DNA from: Fibrobacter succinogenes | GTDB taxonomy: Bacteria > Fibrobacterota > Fibrobacteria > Fibrobacterales > Fibrobacteraceae | Direction: 5' to 3' | Length of the DNA stretch: 37,369 bases | NCBI GenBank assembly: GCA_902771595.1 | Contig: CACXXH010000018.1 | Location: 1-37,369 of the forward strand | Shown: piece by piece, positions 26,038 to 34,515 of the stretch | Layout: each line of letters opens with the position of its first letter | Numbering within the stretch: position 1 is the first letter of the stretch | The notes under the pieces: model-generated | Seen by the model: only the letters and a program-made list of their open reading frames with translations | Told to the model about the DNA's origin: nothing | The model's database searches: none | Position numbers and translations under genes: made by a program

Positions 26038-26724
26038 TTATCGAGCGATCGAAACCCGCATCAGCAAGTCGCACATTTCGGCGTAACTATGGACCACGTT
26101 CTCGGGATTCAGCGGGGAGAGGTTCTCCGGCTTTCCAAAGCCGCAAAAGAGCGTAACGCAATCGACGCTGGCAGCACGCGCCGCAAGGATATCGGGCTGA
26201 TCGTCCCCCACCATGACGGTATTTTCGCAAGATTCGCCCGCCATTTCGATAATTTTCAGGAGCCCCGCGGGGCTAGGCTTGCGTTCGGGCGTAGTGTCCC
26301 CGCAAAGCATGAATTCGACACAATCGCGAATCCCGAAATGCTCCAGAATTTTCAGGGCGGGCAGTTCCGGCTTGTTCGTGAGCATGGCAATGCGGGCTGG
26401 AGCCTTGCGCAAAAATTCCACGACACCCGGATTCGGGAGCGTGCGCTCCGTGCAATGCTCCCAATAAAATTGGGAATAGACCTTGTGAACCGCCTCCACC
26501 GTGATACCCGTGCGAGCCATGTTCTCGGGGAGAGCCGCGTCCCCCATGCTCCGTTCGATAAGCTTCAGCGTTCCGTTCCCGATAAAAGTGCGCACACGCT
26601 GTTCTTCGTGTTCCGGGAGCCCGAAATGGCGCAGCGCATAATTCACCGCCACGGATAAATCACCGAGCGTGTTGAACAGCGTCCCGTCCAGGTCAAATAC
26701 GATAAGGGTTTTCTTGTGGAGCAT
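26038..26724 (-). CDS. HAD-superfamily phosphatase, phosphoglycolate phosphatase-like
   Basis: A 228-residue HAD hydrolase. Motif I is VFDLDGTL with nucleophile D11 and acid D13; motif II is AMLTNKPE (Thr); motif III Lys lies in ERKPSPAG; motif IV is VGDDQPDI. A helical cap (about 20-85) marks subfamily IA, as in phosphoglycolate phosphatase (Gph) and pyrophosphatase PpaX. The exact substrate cannot be read from sequence. The start at 26724 places the FDLDGT motif at its usual position; an upstream in-frame ATG would add 21 residues and overlap the preceding gene. A TACATTTG -7 element lies eight bases before the ATG, so the message may be nearly leaderless. Confidence 0.9.
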   Translation of the reverse strand: MLHKKTLIVFDLDGTLFNTLGDLSVAVNYALRHFGLPEHEEQRVRTFIGNGTLKLIERSMGDAALPENMARTGITVEAVHKVYSQFYWEHCTERTLPNPGVVEFLRKAPARIAMLTNKPELPALKILEHFGIRDCVEFMLCGDTTPERKPSPAGLLKIIEMAGESCENTVMVGDDQPDILAARAASVDCVTLFCGFGKPENLSPLNPENVVHSYAEMCDLLMRVSIAR

Positions 26725-26731
26725 AGCGCGC

Positions 26732-26739
26732 CAAATGTA
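26732..26739 (-). promoter_or_regulatory. TAnnTTTG-type -7 element of the HAD phosphatase gene
   Basis: TACATTTG on the minus strand, ending seven bases before the ATG at 26724. It lies between the small membrane protein stop and the phosphatase start, suggesting an internal promoter with a very short leader. Confidence 0.45.
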
Positions 26740-26744
26740 GAAAT

Positions 26745-26939
26745 TTAGCGGATAATTTCCATCTCGACGAGGAACCGGTAAAAGCAAAGCGCCGACACTC
26801 CCAAGATAAACACAAGCACAATCACGAACTGCACCGGATGTTCATGAAAATCGTAGTCCGCCTTGCCGTACGAGAAACTCCCGCGGACAATCGCGCTTAT
26901 GAACAGGGCAAGGAACAGAAGGGCAAGAAGCAAGGACAT
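26745..26939 (-). CDS. Small two-helix membrane protein
   Basis: A 64-residue protein with two likely membrane helices (about 1-19 and 37-57) and a short hydrophilic loop (GSFSYGKADYDFHEHPVQ). No family recognised. It sits between the duplicated zinc-ribbon protein (7-base gap) and the phosphatase (20-base gap), all on the minus strand, which supports it as a real gene. Function unknown. Confidence 0.65.
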   Translation of the reverse strand: MSLLLALLFLALFISAIVRGSFSYGKADYDFHEHPVQFVIVLVFILGVSALCFYRFLVEMEIIR

Positions 26940-26946
26940 TGCAGAA

Positions 26947-27987
26947 TCACCCCACGCCGTAGTGCGTTTTCATCATTTCGGCAACTTCGGGAAAAACACG
27001 CTCATCCACAACAAAAGACCATCGACCTTTCTTGAAAAAGAACATGAGGGCGTCTCTTTCATCGCGTTTTGTCTTATGCAGTTCAGACCTGTCGAACGAA
27101 AACGACTTTTCCCCGAAACGGGTGAAAAGCACAAACCTGTCCTTGTACCACCTTATCTCAAAAACATCCCTCAAATGATAAAAAGCATAGCCAACGATTA
27201 CGGCGGCAAAAACACCAGCAAAAGCGGCCTTGCCCGTATCCGAAACAAGAACATTGCCAATGGCTATCAGCACGTTAAAAAGAAAGGCTACGACATACCA
27301 AACCATGCCGACGGGGCGTTTCAGCGGCTTGAATACCGCATAAACAGAGCCGTTTCCACCCTGAACAATGTCTTTCGGATTTAACTCGTCGTAAATTCTG
27401 CACAACATCTTTGTAACTTCTGGAAACGCCTTTTCACGAAGTACAAAACTCCATTTTTCCTTTTTCAGGCAAACGCTAAAGCCTTTGTCGTCTTCGTATC
27501 CAAACTCCGCAAACACCGATTTATCAAACGAGAGTTCCGTTTCTCCATAGAGTGTCTTTAAAACGAATTTATCCTTATACCATTTTACGGCAAGAACCGT
27601 TCTTGACAAAACGAAAATACAAATAGCAAAACACACACTCACAAGCAACCATAACGGCCACAAAGACTTCAGCTCTTCGACAAAGAACATCGCCGCAACA
27701 GAAAACAAAAATGGACCAAGACAGAAGAGCATTCCCACAATGGTTTTAACAAATTCAAACTTGGCAATTTTAAACACAACATAACCAGAGGTTCTTTGCG
27801 CAAAGTCCACCTCATCGGAATGCTCAAGATAATCAAAGCCGTTTATTTCACCCTGATTCCGTTTCTGGACAGAACCTACTTTACATTCGGCTTTCTCGAC
27901 GCGACCATAATTCGGATTCGGCGCATCGCACCACAAGCAACACTGCATGTCATCTTCGTATTCTTCACCGCATTTCGGACAAATCAT
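26947..27987 (-). CDS. Zinc-ribbon membrane protein with internal duplication
   Basis: A 346-residue protein. The N-terminus has a zinc ribbon (CPKCGEEYEDDMQCCLWCDA, residues 3-22). After a polar linker, the protein consists of two similar units: a pair of membrane helices followed by a soluble domain. The first soluble copy reads WYKDKFVLKTLYGETELSFD through KEKWSFVLREKAFPEVTKML; the second WYKDRFVLFTRFGEKSFSFD through KGRWSFVVDERVFPEVAEMM. This layout resembles bacterial PH-like (bPH) membrane proteins, but I only infer that. Total of four membrane helices. AGGAG precedes the ATG by seven bases; a near-match -7 element (TATATTTC) lies at 28006-28013. Function unknown. Confidence 0.85.
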   Translation of the reverse strand: MICPKCGEEYEDDMQCCLWCDAPNPNYGRVEKAECKVGSVQKRNQGEINGFDYLEHSDEVDFAQRTSGYVVFKIAKFEFVKTIVGMLFCLGPFLFSVAAMFFVEELKSLWPLWLLVSVCFAICIFVLSRTVLAVKWYKDKFVLKTLYGETELSFDKSVFAEFGYEDDKGFSVCLKKEKWSFVLREKAFPEVTKMLCRIYDELNPKDIVQGGNGSVYAVFKPLKRPVGMVWYVVAFLFNVLIAIGNVLVSDTGKAAFAGVFAAVIVGYAFYHLRDVFEIRWYKDRFVLFTRFGEKSFSFDRSELHKTKRDERDALMFFFKKGRWSFVVDERVFPEVAEMMKTHYGVG

Positions 27988-28061
27988 GAAATTCTCCTAC
28001 AACGAGAAATATAAATTTTTTTATCCAGGTTTCTCAAATTCGAACACCCCTCCATAAAAAA

Positions 28062-29741
28062 TTATTTATGCAGTAGTAACTTGTTATTCCCTTGGAGGCC
28101 GTCGTTGTCGAAGCGGACGGTGGGATTCTTGCCGGTCTTGTAGGCATCTTCGCTCTCGTAGAGGGAGAGCGCCACGGAAACGCCAGGCTGGGTTGCAAGA
28201 TTTGCCTCGCCCACCGGAAGCGCGCCGCTGAACGAGAACTGCCGCGACGCGCCGTCCTTGAACGTTCCCTTCGGGATGCGGACGGTCTCGCCAATCTGCG
28301 CAAGAGACGCTCCCGTACTGTCGACAAATTCAGCAACCAAATACACATCGAAGAAACAGGGCGCCACGCCGGTGTTCTTGACGGTAATGTTCAGCGTGTT
28401 CGTCGCAATATTGCCCGTGGCAGTGTCGGTGGAGTTTTCCGCGGTGGGCGTCACGACCGTCAGCAATTCAGCCTGCGTCACGATAAAGTTGTACCCGATG
28501 ACCTTGCTCATGGAATCGGCCAACGCCTTGTTGTCCTTGTAGAAATAGTAACCGCAGTCGTTGTCCTGATCCAGAACGTAGTAGGTCAAGTGCGCCGTAG
28601 TAATCGCATCCACCCAGCGTTCCGCAGTCCACTTCTGGGTACCTCCGGGAATCAGGTCGTCATTGGCCAGCATCGTCTTGTAACCGGCGATGTTCTCAGC
28701 AATGGTCGGGAGGTTCGCATTGTACGCCCGCAGCAAGGTATCCGGCCGGCCGGGAATGCCGATGAATCCGTCGTCGCGCTTGGTAATGCCGAGACTGAGT
28801 GCATGCGTATAGACATCGCCAAAACCGTTGGAGGGCAGCACCAGCTGGGTCTTCTTGAACACGGACGCATAATAGTCCAGCATGTCGATCAACACCGAAT
28901 CGGCCGGCATTTCGCTCCCCAATATGTGGGACGTGTGCCATTCGCCCCATTCGCCAAAAGTGCGGACATCGATGTATTCAATGCGCGGGTCGCCATCGTA
29001 TTTTTCGGCCAGGGCCTTCGCAAACTCCTTCGCCGCCCAGATATAAATGGAATCGTCCCAGACGGGAGCGTACGCATGGTATTCCGTCCCGCGCAAGTCA
29101 ATCTGGATTTTCTTCGCGCCCATCTCGTAGACAAAGGGCGGAGTCCAGTCGTATTCTTCTTGCGGCGGGAAATCGCTCTTGATAAACGAAGGCGTGTACG
29201 GCAGCACGCGCAAGGCGTAAGTCATGTTGTGCTCGGCAAGTGCGTTCAGCAGCTTTTCTAGTTCCGTCCAGTCGTAAACGCCCTTAGCCGGGTTCAGCTT
29301 GTTCCACTGCTGGTAACCGGAACCGTAAGATACCAGGTCCCACGCCCTGTTGTTCAGGGAACCGTAGGGGCCGTATTCGAATTCCGGGACAAAAGACCAC
29401 GCCCCACCGGTCGGCACCGTGAATCCCTTGTGCGGGTTGGAAAGCGGCCCGTCGAAAGGCTTGAGCGTGTAGGTGATTTTGGTAGTGTCTGCAGAAGGAA
29501 CCGAGGATGTGTCTTTCTCGTCATTGCGAGAACTCGAAGAGTTCGTGGCAATCCCTGAAGAACTGCTGGACAATTTTTTTGTCGACGAACTCGACGACAC
29601 GACGTCCGAAGAACTCGATTCTTCGACCGCGCTGTTTTCGCCGCCCTCGGGGCCGGAGCTACTCGCATCATCGCCACAAGCAATAAGGCCTGCACATGCG
29701 AAGCAGGCTAACACCACTGAAAATTTTGAATCTTGACGCAT
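28062..29741 (-). CDS. Surface lipoprotein with Ser-rich linker and DUF4874/DUF4832-like domains
   Basis: A 559-residue lipoprotein: lipobox LIAC (Cys22) followed by a Ser-rich linker to about residue 75 (tracts of SSSSS), a common Fibrobacter surface-protein layout. The next ~330 residues match DUF4874-type (beta/alpha)8 proteins: SNPHKGFTVPTGGAW, YDWTELEKLLNALAEHNMTY, RIEYIDVRTFGEWGEWHTSH. The GEWGEWH segment supplies Glu residues where related glycosidase-like barrels carry catalytic acids. The C-terminal ~110 residues are a DUF4832-like beta sandwich (NITVKNTGVAPCFFDVYLVA). A polysaccharide-binding or -cleaving role is likely but unproven. The start follows the upstream lipoprotein stop by 14 bases. 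Confidence 0.88.
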   Translation of the reverse strand: MRQDSKFSVVLACFACAGLIACGDDASSSGPEGGENSAVEESSSSDVVSSSSSTKKLSSSSSGIATNSSSSRNDEKDTSSVPSADTTKITYTLKPFDGPLSNPHKGFTVPTGGAWSFVPEFEYGPYGSLNNRAWDLVSYGSGYQQWNKLNPAKGVYDWTELEKLLNALAEHNMTYALRVLPYTPSFIKSDFPPQEEYDWTPPFVYEMGAKKIQIDLRGTEYHAYAPVWDDSIYIWAAKEFAKALAEKYDGDPRIEYIDVRTFGEWGEWHTSHILGSEMPADSVLIDMLDYYASVFKKTQLVLPSNGFGDVYTHALSLGITKRDDGFIGIPGRPDTLLRAYNANLPTIAENIAGYKTMLANDDLIPGGTQKWTAERWVDAITTAHLTYYVLDQDNDCGYYFYKDNKALADSMSKVIGYNFIVTQAELLTVVTPTAENSTDTATGNIATNTLNITVKNTGVAPCFFDVYLVAEFVDSTGASLAQIGETVRIPKGTFKDGASRQFSFSGALPVGEANLATQPGVSVALSLYESEDAYKTGKNPTVRFDNDGLQGNNKLLLHK

Positions 29742-29755
29742 AGTCCCACTCCTCT

Positions 29756-30376
29756 TTACTTAAGCTGCGACGAGGAGGACATCTCTGCGTTCTCATAAAA
29801 CTTGATTGAAAATACTGCAATGGCTTCACCAGATTCTACTTTCGGGAATATCCAACGACTGAGAAGCGTCTTGATTTCTTCGTCAAATTCCGTATAACCC
29901 GTTGTCGAAGATACAATCTGAATTTTTTTAACGGAGCCGTCCTCAGTGATTATCAATTTCACAGTGATTTCACCTGCAAATGAATCCGCTTTCTTCTTGA
30001 GAAACTTATTGTATACATGCCTTAAACCAGGTGTTCTTTGTTGAGCAACCTTTAAATACCTCTCTTGATCAAGAGCCTGTTTGTCCGCAGATTCAACATT
30101 TACAAAAGAAAATTTCGCATTTCCCCGAGACTTTGTTGCTACACCACTACCACATCCATAGAGACATCCCCAAAGGTCATCATTTATATTTCCAGGTACA
30201 ATCTTTTCAGCATGTTTTTGCTCTACGTATTCTGAAAAATCCCAGGGGTGTACAAATTTGGGCTTATCTTGCTTGGTGGTATCGTCAGCCTTTTCTGAAT
30301 CGCTGCAACCGGCCCACAGCGCCGCTGCGGTCATCAGGACAATCTTCCCAAGACATTTGCTGAAGAGTTTAGCCAT
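29756..30376 (-). CDS. Lipoprotein with TonB C-terminal/AgmX-type domain
   Basis: A 206-residue lipoprotein, lipobox WAGC (Cys24), then a polar linker with a small Cys pair (GCLYGCGSG). The C-terminal ~90 residues read like a TonB-C/AgmX-PglI domain: VKLIITEDGSVKKIQIVSST, then FDEEIKTLLSRWIFPK and AIAVFSIKFY. Such domains normally end TonB-like energy transducers or gliding-motor proteins; here there is no N-terminal membrane helix, so it cannot transmit force from the inner membrane by itself. It is co-directional with the DUF4832 lipoprotein gene 14 bases on and may be its periplasmic partner. Confidence 0.85.
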   Translation of the reverse strand: MAKLFSKCLGKIVLMTAAALWAGCSDSEKADDTTKQDKPKFVHPWDFSEYVEQKHAEKIVPGNINDDLWGCLYGCGSGVATKSRGNAKFSFVNVESADKQALDQERYLKVAQQRTPGLRHVYNKFLKKKADSFAGEITVKLIITEDGSVKKIQIVSSTTGYTEFDEEIKTLLSRWIFPKVESGEAIAVFSIKFYENAEMSSSSQLK

Positions 30377-30596
30377 ATTTTAAGTATAGCAAAAATATTT
30401 TTTTGAGACTCGGAAGCAACGTTGTCAAGAGCTTTTAAGAAACACATGTATCGACGTTTACTTAAAATCGGTATTTTCCTACAGGTTCCCTTAAAAAAGG
30501 GTATTCAATTACTCAAAAGTGGATTGGAAAAGTTTGTTGAAAAAAAGATAATGTATATTGTGCTCATTCAGATTTTGGAAAATTTGTCAGACGTTT
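30377..30596. other. AT-rich spacer between divergent units
   Basis: Separates the lipoprotein pair (-) from the orphan gene (+), so promoters for both are expected. It holds a 64-codon plus-strand frame (30422-30616) that I do not accept as a gene. Confidence 0.5.
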
Positions 30597-31229
30597 ATGA
30601 GAACCACACCAACTAAATGGGCTCTATGCCGTAAAGCAATCTTCTTCGCTTTATGCGTGGAATGTTGCGCAAGTGGGATTGAAGATCTGTGGGCTCCGTG
30701 TTGGCCATTGCCTCAAAATGTTCAAATCATAGAGTACATTGTTCCCTGTTGCCTTGATAAAGACTCACTTCGTTATACTTTTATAGAAGTTCCAAAAGAA
30801 ATCACCTGGTACACCATCGATTTCGCACATAAAGAAAAAATTTGCTGCTATGTAGATGTGCCCCAAAGAGAATATACAGCCTTTATGACCGATATTTATA
30901 GTCGGATTCAGCACATTCGTGATTCTGTAACATCCATGTTTCCAGCAATAAATCACCAGCGTCCGCCTAATTATGAATTAATGAACGAATTCCAAAAGCA
31001 AGCCTACAGCCGTAAACAGGCGGAGCTTTCTCGGCTTCGAGAATTGAAGGAAGACTCTGTATATTGCTTGGTAGTTGATTCCTTGGAAAATTCCTGGATG
31101 GGGCCACAATACCAGAAATTTGATATTCCCCCAGCAAACGATTGCAGACTTAACCACATTGAGGAAATGCGAAATCGTTGTATGAGATGGGCTAGGGCCA
31201 CACTCCGTCCCGCAGAAACGCGGAGATAA
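30597..31229 (+). CDS. AT-rich orphan protein, possibly exported
   Basis: A 210-residue protein starting MRTTPTKWALCRKAIFFALC, a basic N-region followed by a short hydrophobic stretch ending CASG, which could be a weak signal peptide. The next part is Cys-rich (WAPCWPLPQ, YIVPCCLDKD, KICCYVDV), then a helical charged section (ELMNEFQKQAYSRKQAELSR). No family recognised. Codon use is more AT-rich than miaB just downstream, so it may be a recent acquisition or fast-evolving lineage-specific gene. There is no good RBS before the ATG at 30597; an ATG at 30558 is in frame, but its extra residues look unlike an export signal. Confidence 0.65.
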   Translation: MRTTPTKWALCRKAIFFALCVECCASGIEDLWAPCWPLPQNVQIIEYIVPCCLDKDSLRYTFIEVPKEITWYTIDFAHKEKICCYVDVPQREYTAFMTDIYSRIQHIRDSVTSMFPAINHQRPPNYELMNEFQKQAYSRKQAELSRLRELKEDSVYCLVVDSLENSWMGPQYQKFDIPPANDCRLNHIEEMRNRCMRWARATLRPAETRR

Positions 31230-31263
31230 TTTTCAGCAAATCAATCTTCCCTCAAAAAAATGC

Positions 31264-31271
31264 TAAATTTG
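31264..31271 (+). promoter_or_regulatory. TAnnTTTG-type -7 element of miaB
   Basis: TAAATTTG ending five bases before the miaB ATG. No -33 TTG is evident. Placement predicts a leader of about two bases. Confidence 0.45.
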
Positions 31272-31276
31272 CCCGC

Positions 31277-32608
31277 ATGAAAAAATACCACTTGGCCACA
31301 TACGGCTGCCAGATGAACGAGTACGACTCGGCGATGATCGCCCAGGAACTCGACATGAGCGGTTGCGTTGAAACCAGCAACCAAGAAGATGCCGACTTCA
31401 TCATCGTGAATACCTGCAGCGTGCGCGAAAAGGCCGAGGAAACCGCCATCGCCAACATCAGCAAGCTCAAGTACCTGAACAAGAAGAACCCCGACGTGAA
31501 GGTGGTCGTATGCGGCTGCATGGCGAAAAATCGCGGGCCGGAACTTTTAAAACGCCTCCCGAACGTAAGCTACATCGTGGGCCCGGACCAGTACAAGAAA
31601 ATTCCGGAGCTGTTGCTGGGCGATGCCAAAAGTCCCTTGCACCTGACGCACCACAAGATGTTCATCGACGAGGACCTGAGCGAGAACTACCTGGGCGAAT
31701 ACGCGAAGCTCCAGAACGACTTCACCACCTTCGTCGCCATCCAGCGCGGTTGCAACAAGCGCTGCAGCTATTGTATTGTGCCGTACCTGCGCGGGCCGGA
31801 AAAGTACCGCGACATGGAAGACGTTCTTGCCGAAGTCCGCAAGGCCGCAGACAAGGGCATTACCGAGGTGACGCTCTTGGGTCAGACGGTGAACGCCTAC
31901 AAGACGGAAGGCGGCAACTTTGCCGACCTCCTCACGAAGGTTTCTGAAATCGACGGCATCCGCCGCATCCGCTTTACGAGCCCGCACCCGAGGCACTACA
32001 CGAACGAGCTCATCGACGTGCTGCTGAACAACCCGAAGGTCTGCCACTACGCGCACATTCCTATCCAGAGCGGCTCCGACGCCATGCTCAAGAAGATGCG
32101 CCGCCAGCACAACATGGAGCAGTACCTCTCGATTATCGAGCAGCTGCGCAGCAAGGACCCGTTTTACGGGATTTCGACGGACGTGATTTGCGGATTCGTG
32201 GGCGAAACCGAAGAAGACTTTGAAATGACGCTCAAGGCATTTGAAACCTGCCAGTTCGACAGCGCCTTCATGTTCATCTACAGCCCGCGCAAGGGCACGG
32301 AATCGTACAAGGAAGCCGAGACGCTTACCGAACAGGAAAAGAACGAGCGCCATACGCGCCTGGTGGAACTGCAGAACGCCATCACGCTCAAGAGGAACCA
32401 GATGATGCTCGGCCGCACCGAGGAACTGCTGGTGGAAAAGAACTCAGTGCGCGACGAGACGGAACTGCGCGGCCGCACCGACAACTTCAAGAAGGTCGTT
32501 TTCAAGCCCGAAGAAGGCCAAATCGCGAAGCCGGGCGACTACGTGAAAGTTAAATTGGATGATATCAGAGGATGGACGATTAGAGGAAAATTGATAATTG
32601 ATGATTGA
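31277..32608 (+). CDS. miaB: tRNA-2-methylthio-N6-dimethylallyladenosine synthase MiaB
   Basis: Radical-SAM methylthiotransferase that thiomethylates i6A37 in tRNAs reading UNN codons. Domains in order: N-terminal UPF0004 domain with cluster cysteines in YGCQMNEYDS (C11), VNTCSVREKA and VVCGCMAKN; radical SAM domain with C159, C163 and C166 in RGCNKRCSYC; C-terminal TRAM domain from about residue 380. LLGQTVNAY has Thr where many homologues have Asn. The length of 443 is normal. No RBS is seen; a TAAATTTG element directly upstream suggests a leaderless message. The last residues (LIIDD) are encoded by an ATTGAT-rich simple-sequence tract that continues past the stop. Confidence 0.96.
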   Translation: MKKYHLATYGCQMNEYDSAMIAQELDMSGCVETSNQEDADFIIVNTCSVREKAEETAIANISKLKYLNKKNPDVKVVVCGCMAKNRGPELLKRLPNVSYIVGPDQYKKIPELLLGDAKSPLHLTHHKMFIDEDLSENYLGEYAKLQNDFTTFVAIQRGCNKRCSYCIVPYLRGPEKYRDMEDVLAEVRKAADKGITEVTLLGQTVNAYKTEGGNFADLLTKVSEIDGIRRIRFTSPHPRHYTNELIDVLLNNPKVCHYAHIPIQSGSDAMLKKMRRQHNMEQYLSIIEQLRSKDPFYGISTDVICGFVGETEEDFEMTLKAFETCQFDSAFMFIYSPRKGTESYKEAETLTEQEKNERHTRLVELQNAITLKRNQMMLGRTEELLVEKNSVRDETELRGRTDNFKKVVFKPEEGQIAKPGDYVKVKLDDIRGWTIRGKLIIDD

Positions 32609-32630
32609 TAATGGATAATGGATGATTGTG
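32586..32630. repeat. TGATAAT/GGAT-rich simple-sequence tract at the miaB 3' end
   Basis: Repeating variants of TTGATAA, TTGATGA and GGATAATGGATG run across the miaB stop into the spacer. A related irregular repeat (ATGTGAGATG, GAAATGTGAG) follows ychF at 1670-1707. Confidence 0.6.
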
Positions 32631-32646
32631 GTGTGAGGTAATGAAG

Positions 32647-33591
32647 ATGAAGTTTTGGAATGTTTGCGGAGTTACGGTTATCTTATCCGCATTTTTGAGC
32701 ATAAATTCATTTGCGCAGACGACCGTTACAATCGCCGATGCGCAGAAGGCCTACGTCGCCGGCAATTGGAAAGAAGCCGCCGCAGCATACGAGGCCGCAT
32801 GCCCCAAGGAACCTGATTCCGTGCGGGCGGAATGCTACCTGTGGAACGTACTCGCGCTCTCGCAAATCGGTGCCGCAAAGGAATTCAGCAAGGCGGGCAA
32901 GCGTCTCGACAGCCTCATCAACAAGACGAATCCCCAGAAGGCGGTATACGCCGACCTGATGATGACCAAGGCGCAGTTCCAGCTGTACATGGGCCGCAAT
33001 GAGAAGGCGGCCGAAGCGCTGATACATGCCATCGAGACGTCGCAGCCGCACCAGGCGGTCGTCCTGAAAAAAGTCTGCACCGTCGTTCAATCCAAAGTCA
33101 AGAACGCAACACTCGACGAAACCTGCAAGCGTTTAGACGAACCCCCGCCGCAGGTCGAACCCGCCCAACAGCCCTCTGCACCCGCAGAAAAAGCGGTACA
33201 ATCCGTTCCGGAACCTGCGGCAAATACGGCTCAGGAAGCGAAAAAAGCGAACGAAGCACCCGTGCAGGCAACCGCGGCGGCGGCAAAACCCGCTGCACCG
33301 GCACCGGCGGTCCAACCTGCAAAAACGGAAAACTCGAAAGACAACCAGGAATACTGGATCCTGCAGCTCGGCGCATTCAGCGTGAAGAGCAACGCGGAAC
33401 TCCTTGTAAACAACCTCAAGAAGCAAGGCATCAAGGGCTCCATCGAAGAACGCCAGGGCGAAACGAAAACGCTATTCCTCGTCCAGACGGGAAAATTCGA
33501 GACAAAGGAAAAGGCCACCGACTACGGAGCGCAGAAACTCGCACCGCTCAACGTCGAATTCCGAGCCATCCTAAAAAAATCGTCTAAATAA
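32647..33591 (+). CDS. Secreted SPOR-domain protein with TPR-like N-terminus
   Basis: A 314-residue protein with signal peptide MKFWNVCGVTVILSAFLSIN ending SFAQ. Residues about 28-160 form helical pairs (ADAQKAYVAGNWKEAAAAYE and similar), TPR-like. Residues about 165-225 are an Ala/Pro/Lys-rich linker. The C-terminal SPOR domain (about 234-312, YWILQLGAFSVKSNAELLVN through FLVQTGKFETKEKATDYGAQ) binds denuded peptidoglycan glycan strands in characterised proteins, so it probably acts at the division site or in wall remodelling. The ATG at 32647 is preferred because GAGG lies eight bases upstream; an ATG at 32641 is only two bases from it. miaB lies 38 bases upstream on the same strand. Confidence 0.9.
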   Translation: MKFWNVCGVTVILSAFLSINSFAQTTVTIADAQKAYVAGNWKEAAAAYEAACPKEPDSVRAECYLWNVLALSQIGAAKEFSKAGKRLDSLINKTNPQKAVYADLMMTKAQFQLYMGRNEKAAEALIHAIETSQPHQAVVLKKVCTVVQSKVKNATLDETCKRLDEPPPQVEPAQQPSAPAEKAVQSVPEPAANTAQEAKKANEAPVQATAAAAKPAAPAPAVQPAKTENSKDNQEYWILQLGAFSVKSNAELLVNNLKKQGIKGSIEERQGETKTLFLVQTGKFETKEKATDYGAQKLAPLNVEFRAILKKSSK

Positions 33592-33635
33592 GCCATTTTC
33601 GCCAAATTCTCCCTACAAAAAAGCGAAAATTGTTC

Positions 33636-33643
33636 TATATTTG
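33636..33643 (+). promoter_or_regulatory. TATATTTG -7 element of tRNA-Leu
   Basis: TATATTTG lies 11 bases before the tRNA. The -33 TTG is not evident; instead a TTTTCGC/GCGAAAA inverted repeat (33596-33602, 33623-33629) covers that region and may be a weak terminator of the SPOR gene. Confidence 0.5.
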
Positions 33644-33654
33644 TGTTACCCCAA

Positions 33655-33738
33655 GCCGGGGTGGTGAAATTGGTAGACGCGCCGGACTCAAAATCCGGTA
33701 CTCGCGAGAGTGTGAGGGTTCGATTCCCTCCCCCGGCA
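33655..33738 (+). tRNA. tRNA-Leu (anticodon CAA)
   Basis: An 84-base class II tRNA: acceptor GCCGGGG/CCCCGGC, anticodon stem CCGGA/TCCGG with loop CTCAAAA (anticodon CAA, reads UUG), long variable arm, T loop TTCGATT. CCA is not encoded. Confidence 0.95.
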
Positions 33739-33762
33739 TTATAGGATAGGAGTCGGTACCCA

Positions 33763-34506
33763 ATGTCTCTTTGGACCAGAATAGTATTAGCAGTGTTCCT
33801 TATCGGCACGATGTCTTTCGCGCAGTTCGATGATGAACCGTCCGGTGACGATTCTAGCGAGCAGACCTATTCGTATGGGGACGATGAATCCTCTAGCGAA
33901 TCTGAATCCACGGGGGGAAACGAATCCGTTGGCGAAGCAACCGCTTCGGGGGACCAATGGGAGGGTTTCCGCTACGAAGATCTCGGGCTTACCCAGTGGG
34001 AATTTCAGCAGGCGAAGGAGGAGGGCATTTCACGCGATAAGCTTACGCGCCTCGTGGAGCTCGGTGTTCGTATTTCCGAATACCTCCAGAAGCCCTGGAG
34101 CAAGCTCGGTGTGACCGAAGAAACTTGGCTCTCCCAGCGTTCGCAGGGTCTTGAAGATGCCGATATCGACCGTTCCTACAGAAATCACTCCGGCAACCAG
34201 GGTTATGCATACGTTTCCCTTCTCCTTCCGAGTTTCTATCAGTGGAAATTCGACCGCACCGTAAAGGCCATCTGGATGGACGTCCTTTGGGGTGTAAGCG
34301 CTGGCGTCACGATTTACCTCGCCGCCGACGGAAACAGCGCCTGGTGGTACGGACTTATCGGTGTTGCAGCAGCCCATATCTGGTCGTTCGCCGATGCATT
34401 CTTCGGTACGCAGTGGGACAGCAACCCGGATGCAAACCGTTTCAGCTTCGGAATTCTCCCCACTCCCGACAAGGGCGTGCTCGGCGCATTCCAAGTCAAG
34501 TTCTAG
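33763..34506 (+). CDS. Small membrane protein with acidic Ser/Glu linker
   Basis: A 247-residue protein with signal peptide MSLWTRIVLAVFLIGTMSFA. The next ~45 residues are an acidic Asp/Glu/Ser/Gly linker (DDESSSESESTGG). A helical section follows (about 66-130: FRYEDLGLTQWEFQQAKEEG), then two hydrophobic segments near 170-188 and 192-212. No family recognised. GGAG lies ten bases before the ATG. It begins 24 bases after tRNA-Leu and ends nine bases before panD, so it may share a transcript with both. Confidence 0.8.
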   Translation: MSLWTRIVLAVFLIGTMSFAQFDDEPSGDDSSEQTYSYGDDESSSESESTGGNESVGEATASGDQWEGFRYEDLGLTQWEFQQAKEEGISRDKLTRLVELGVRISEYLQKPWSKLGVTEETWLSQRSQGLEDADIDRSYRNHSGNQGYAYVSLLLPSFYQWKFDRTVKAIWMDVLWGVSAGVTIYLAADGNSAWWYGLIGVAAAHIWSFADAFFGTQWDSNPDANRFSFGILPTPDKGVLGAFQVKF

Positions 34507-34515
34507 ACAAGCGCC

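Noticed and set aside
30422..30616. 64-codon plus-strand frame before the orphan gene
   Set aside because: No RBS, no family, basic Leu/Lys composition common in random AT-rich sequence, and it overlaps the likely start of the next gene by 20 bases.
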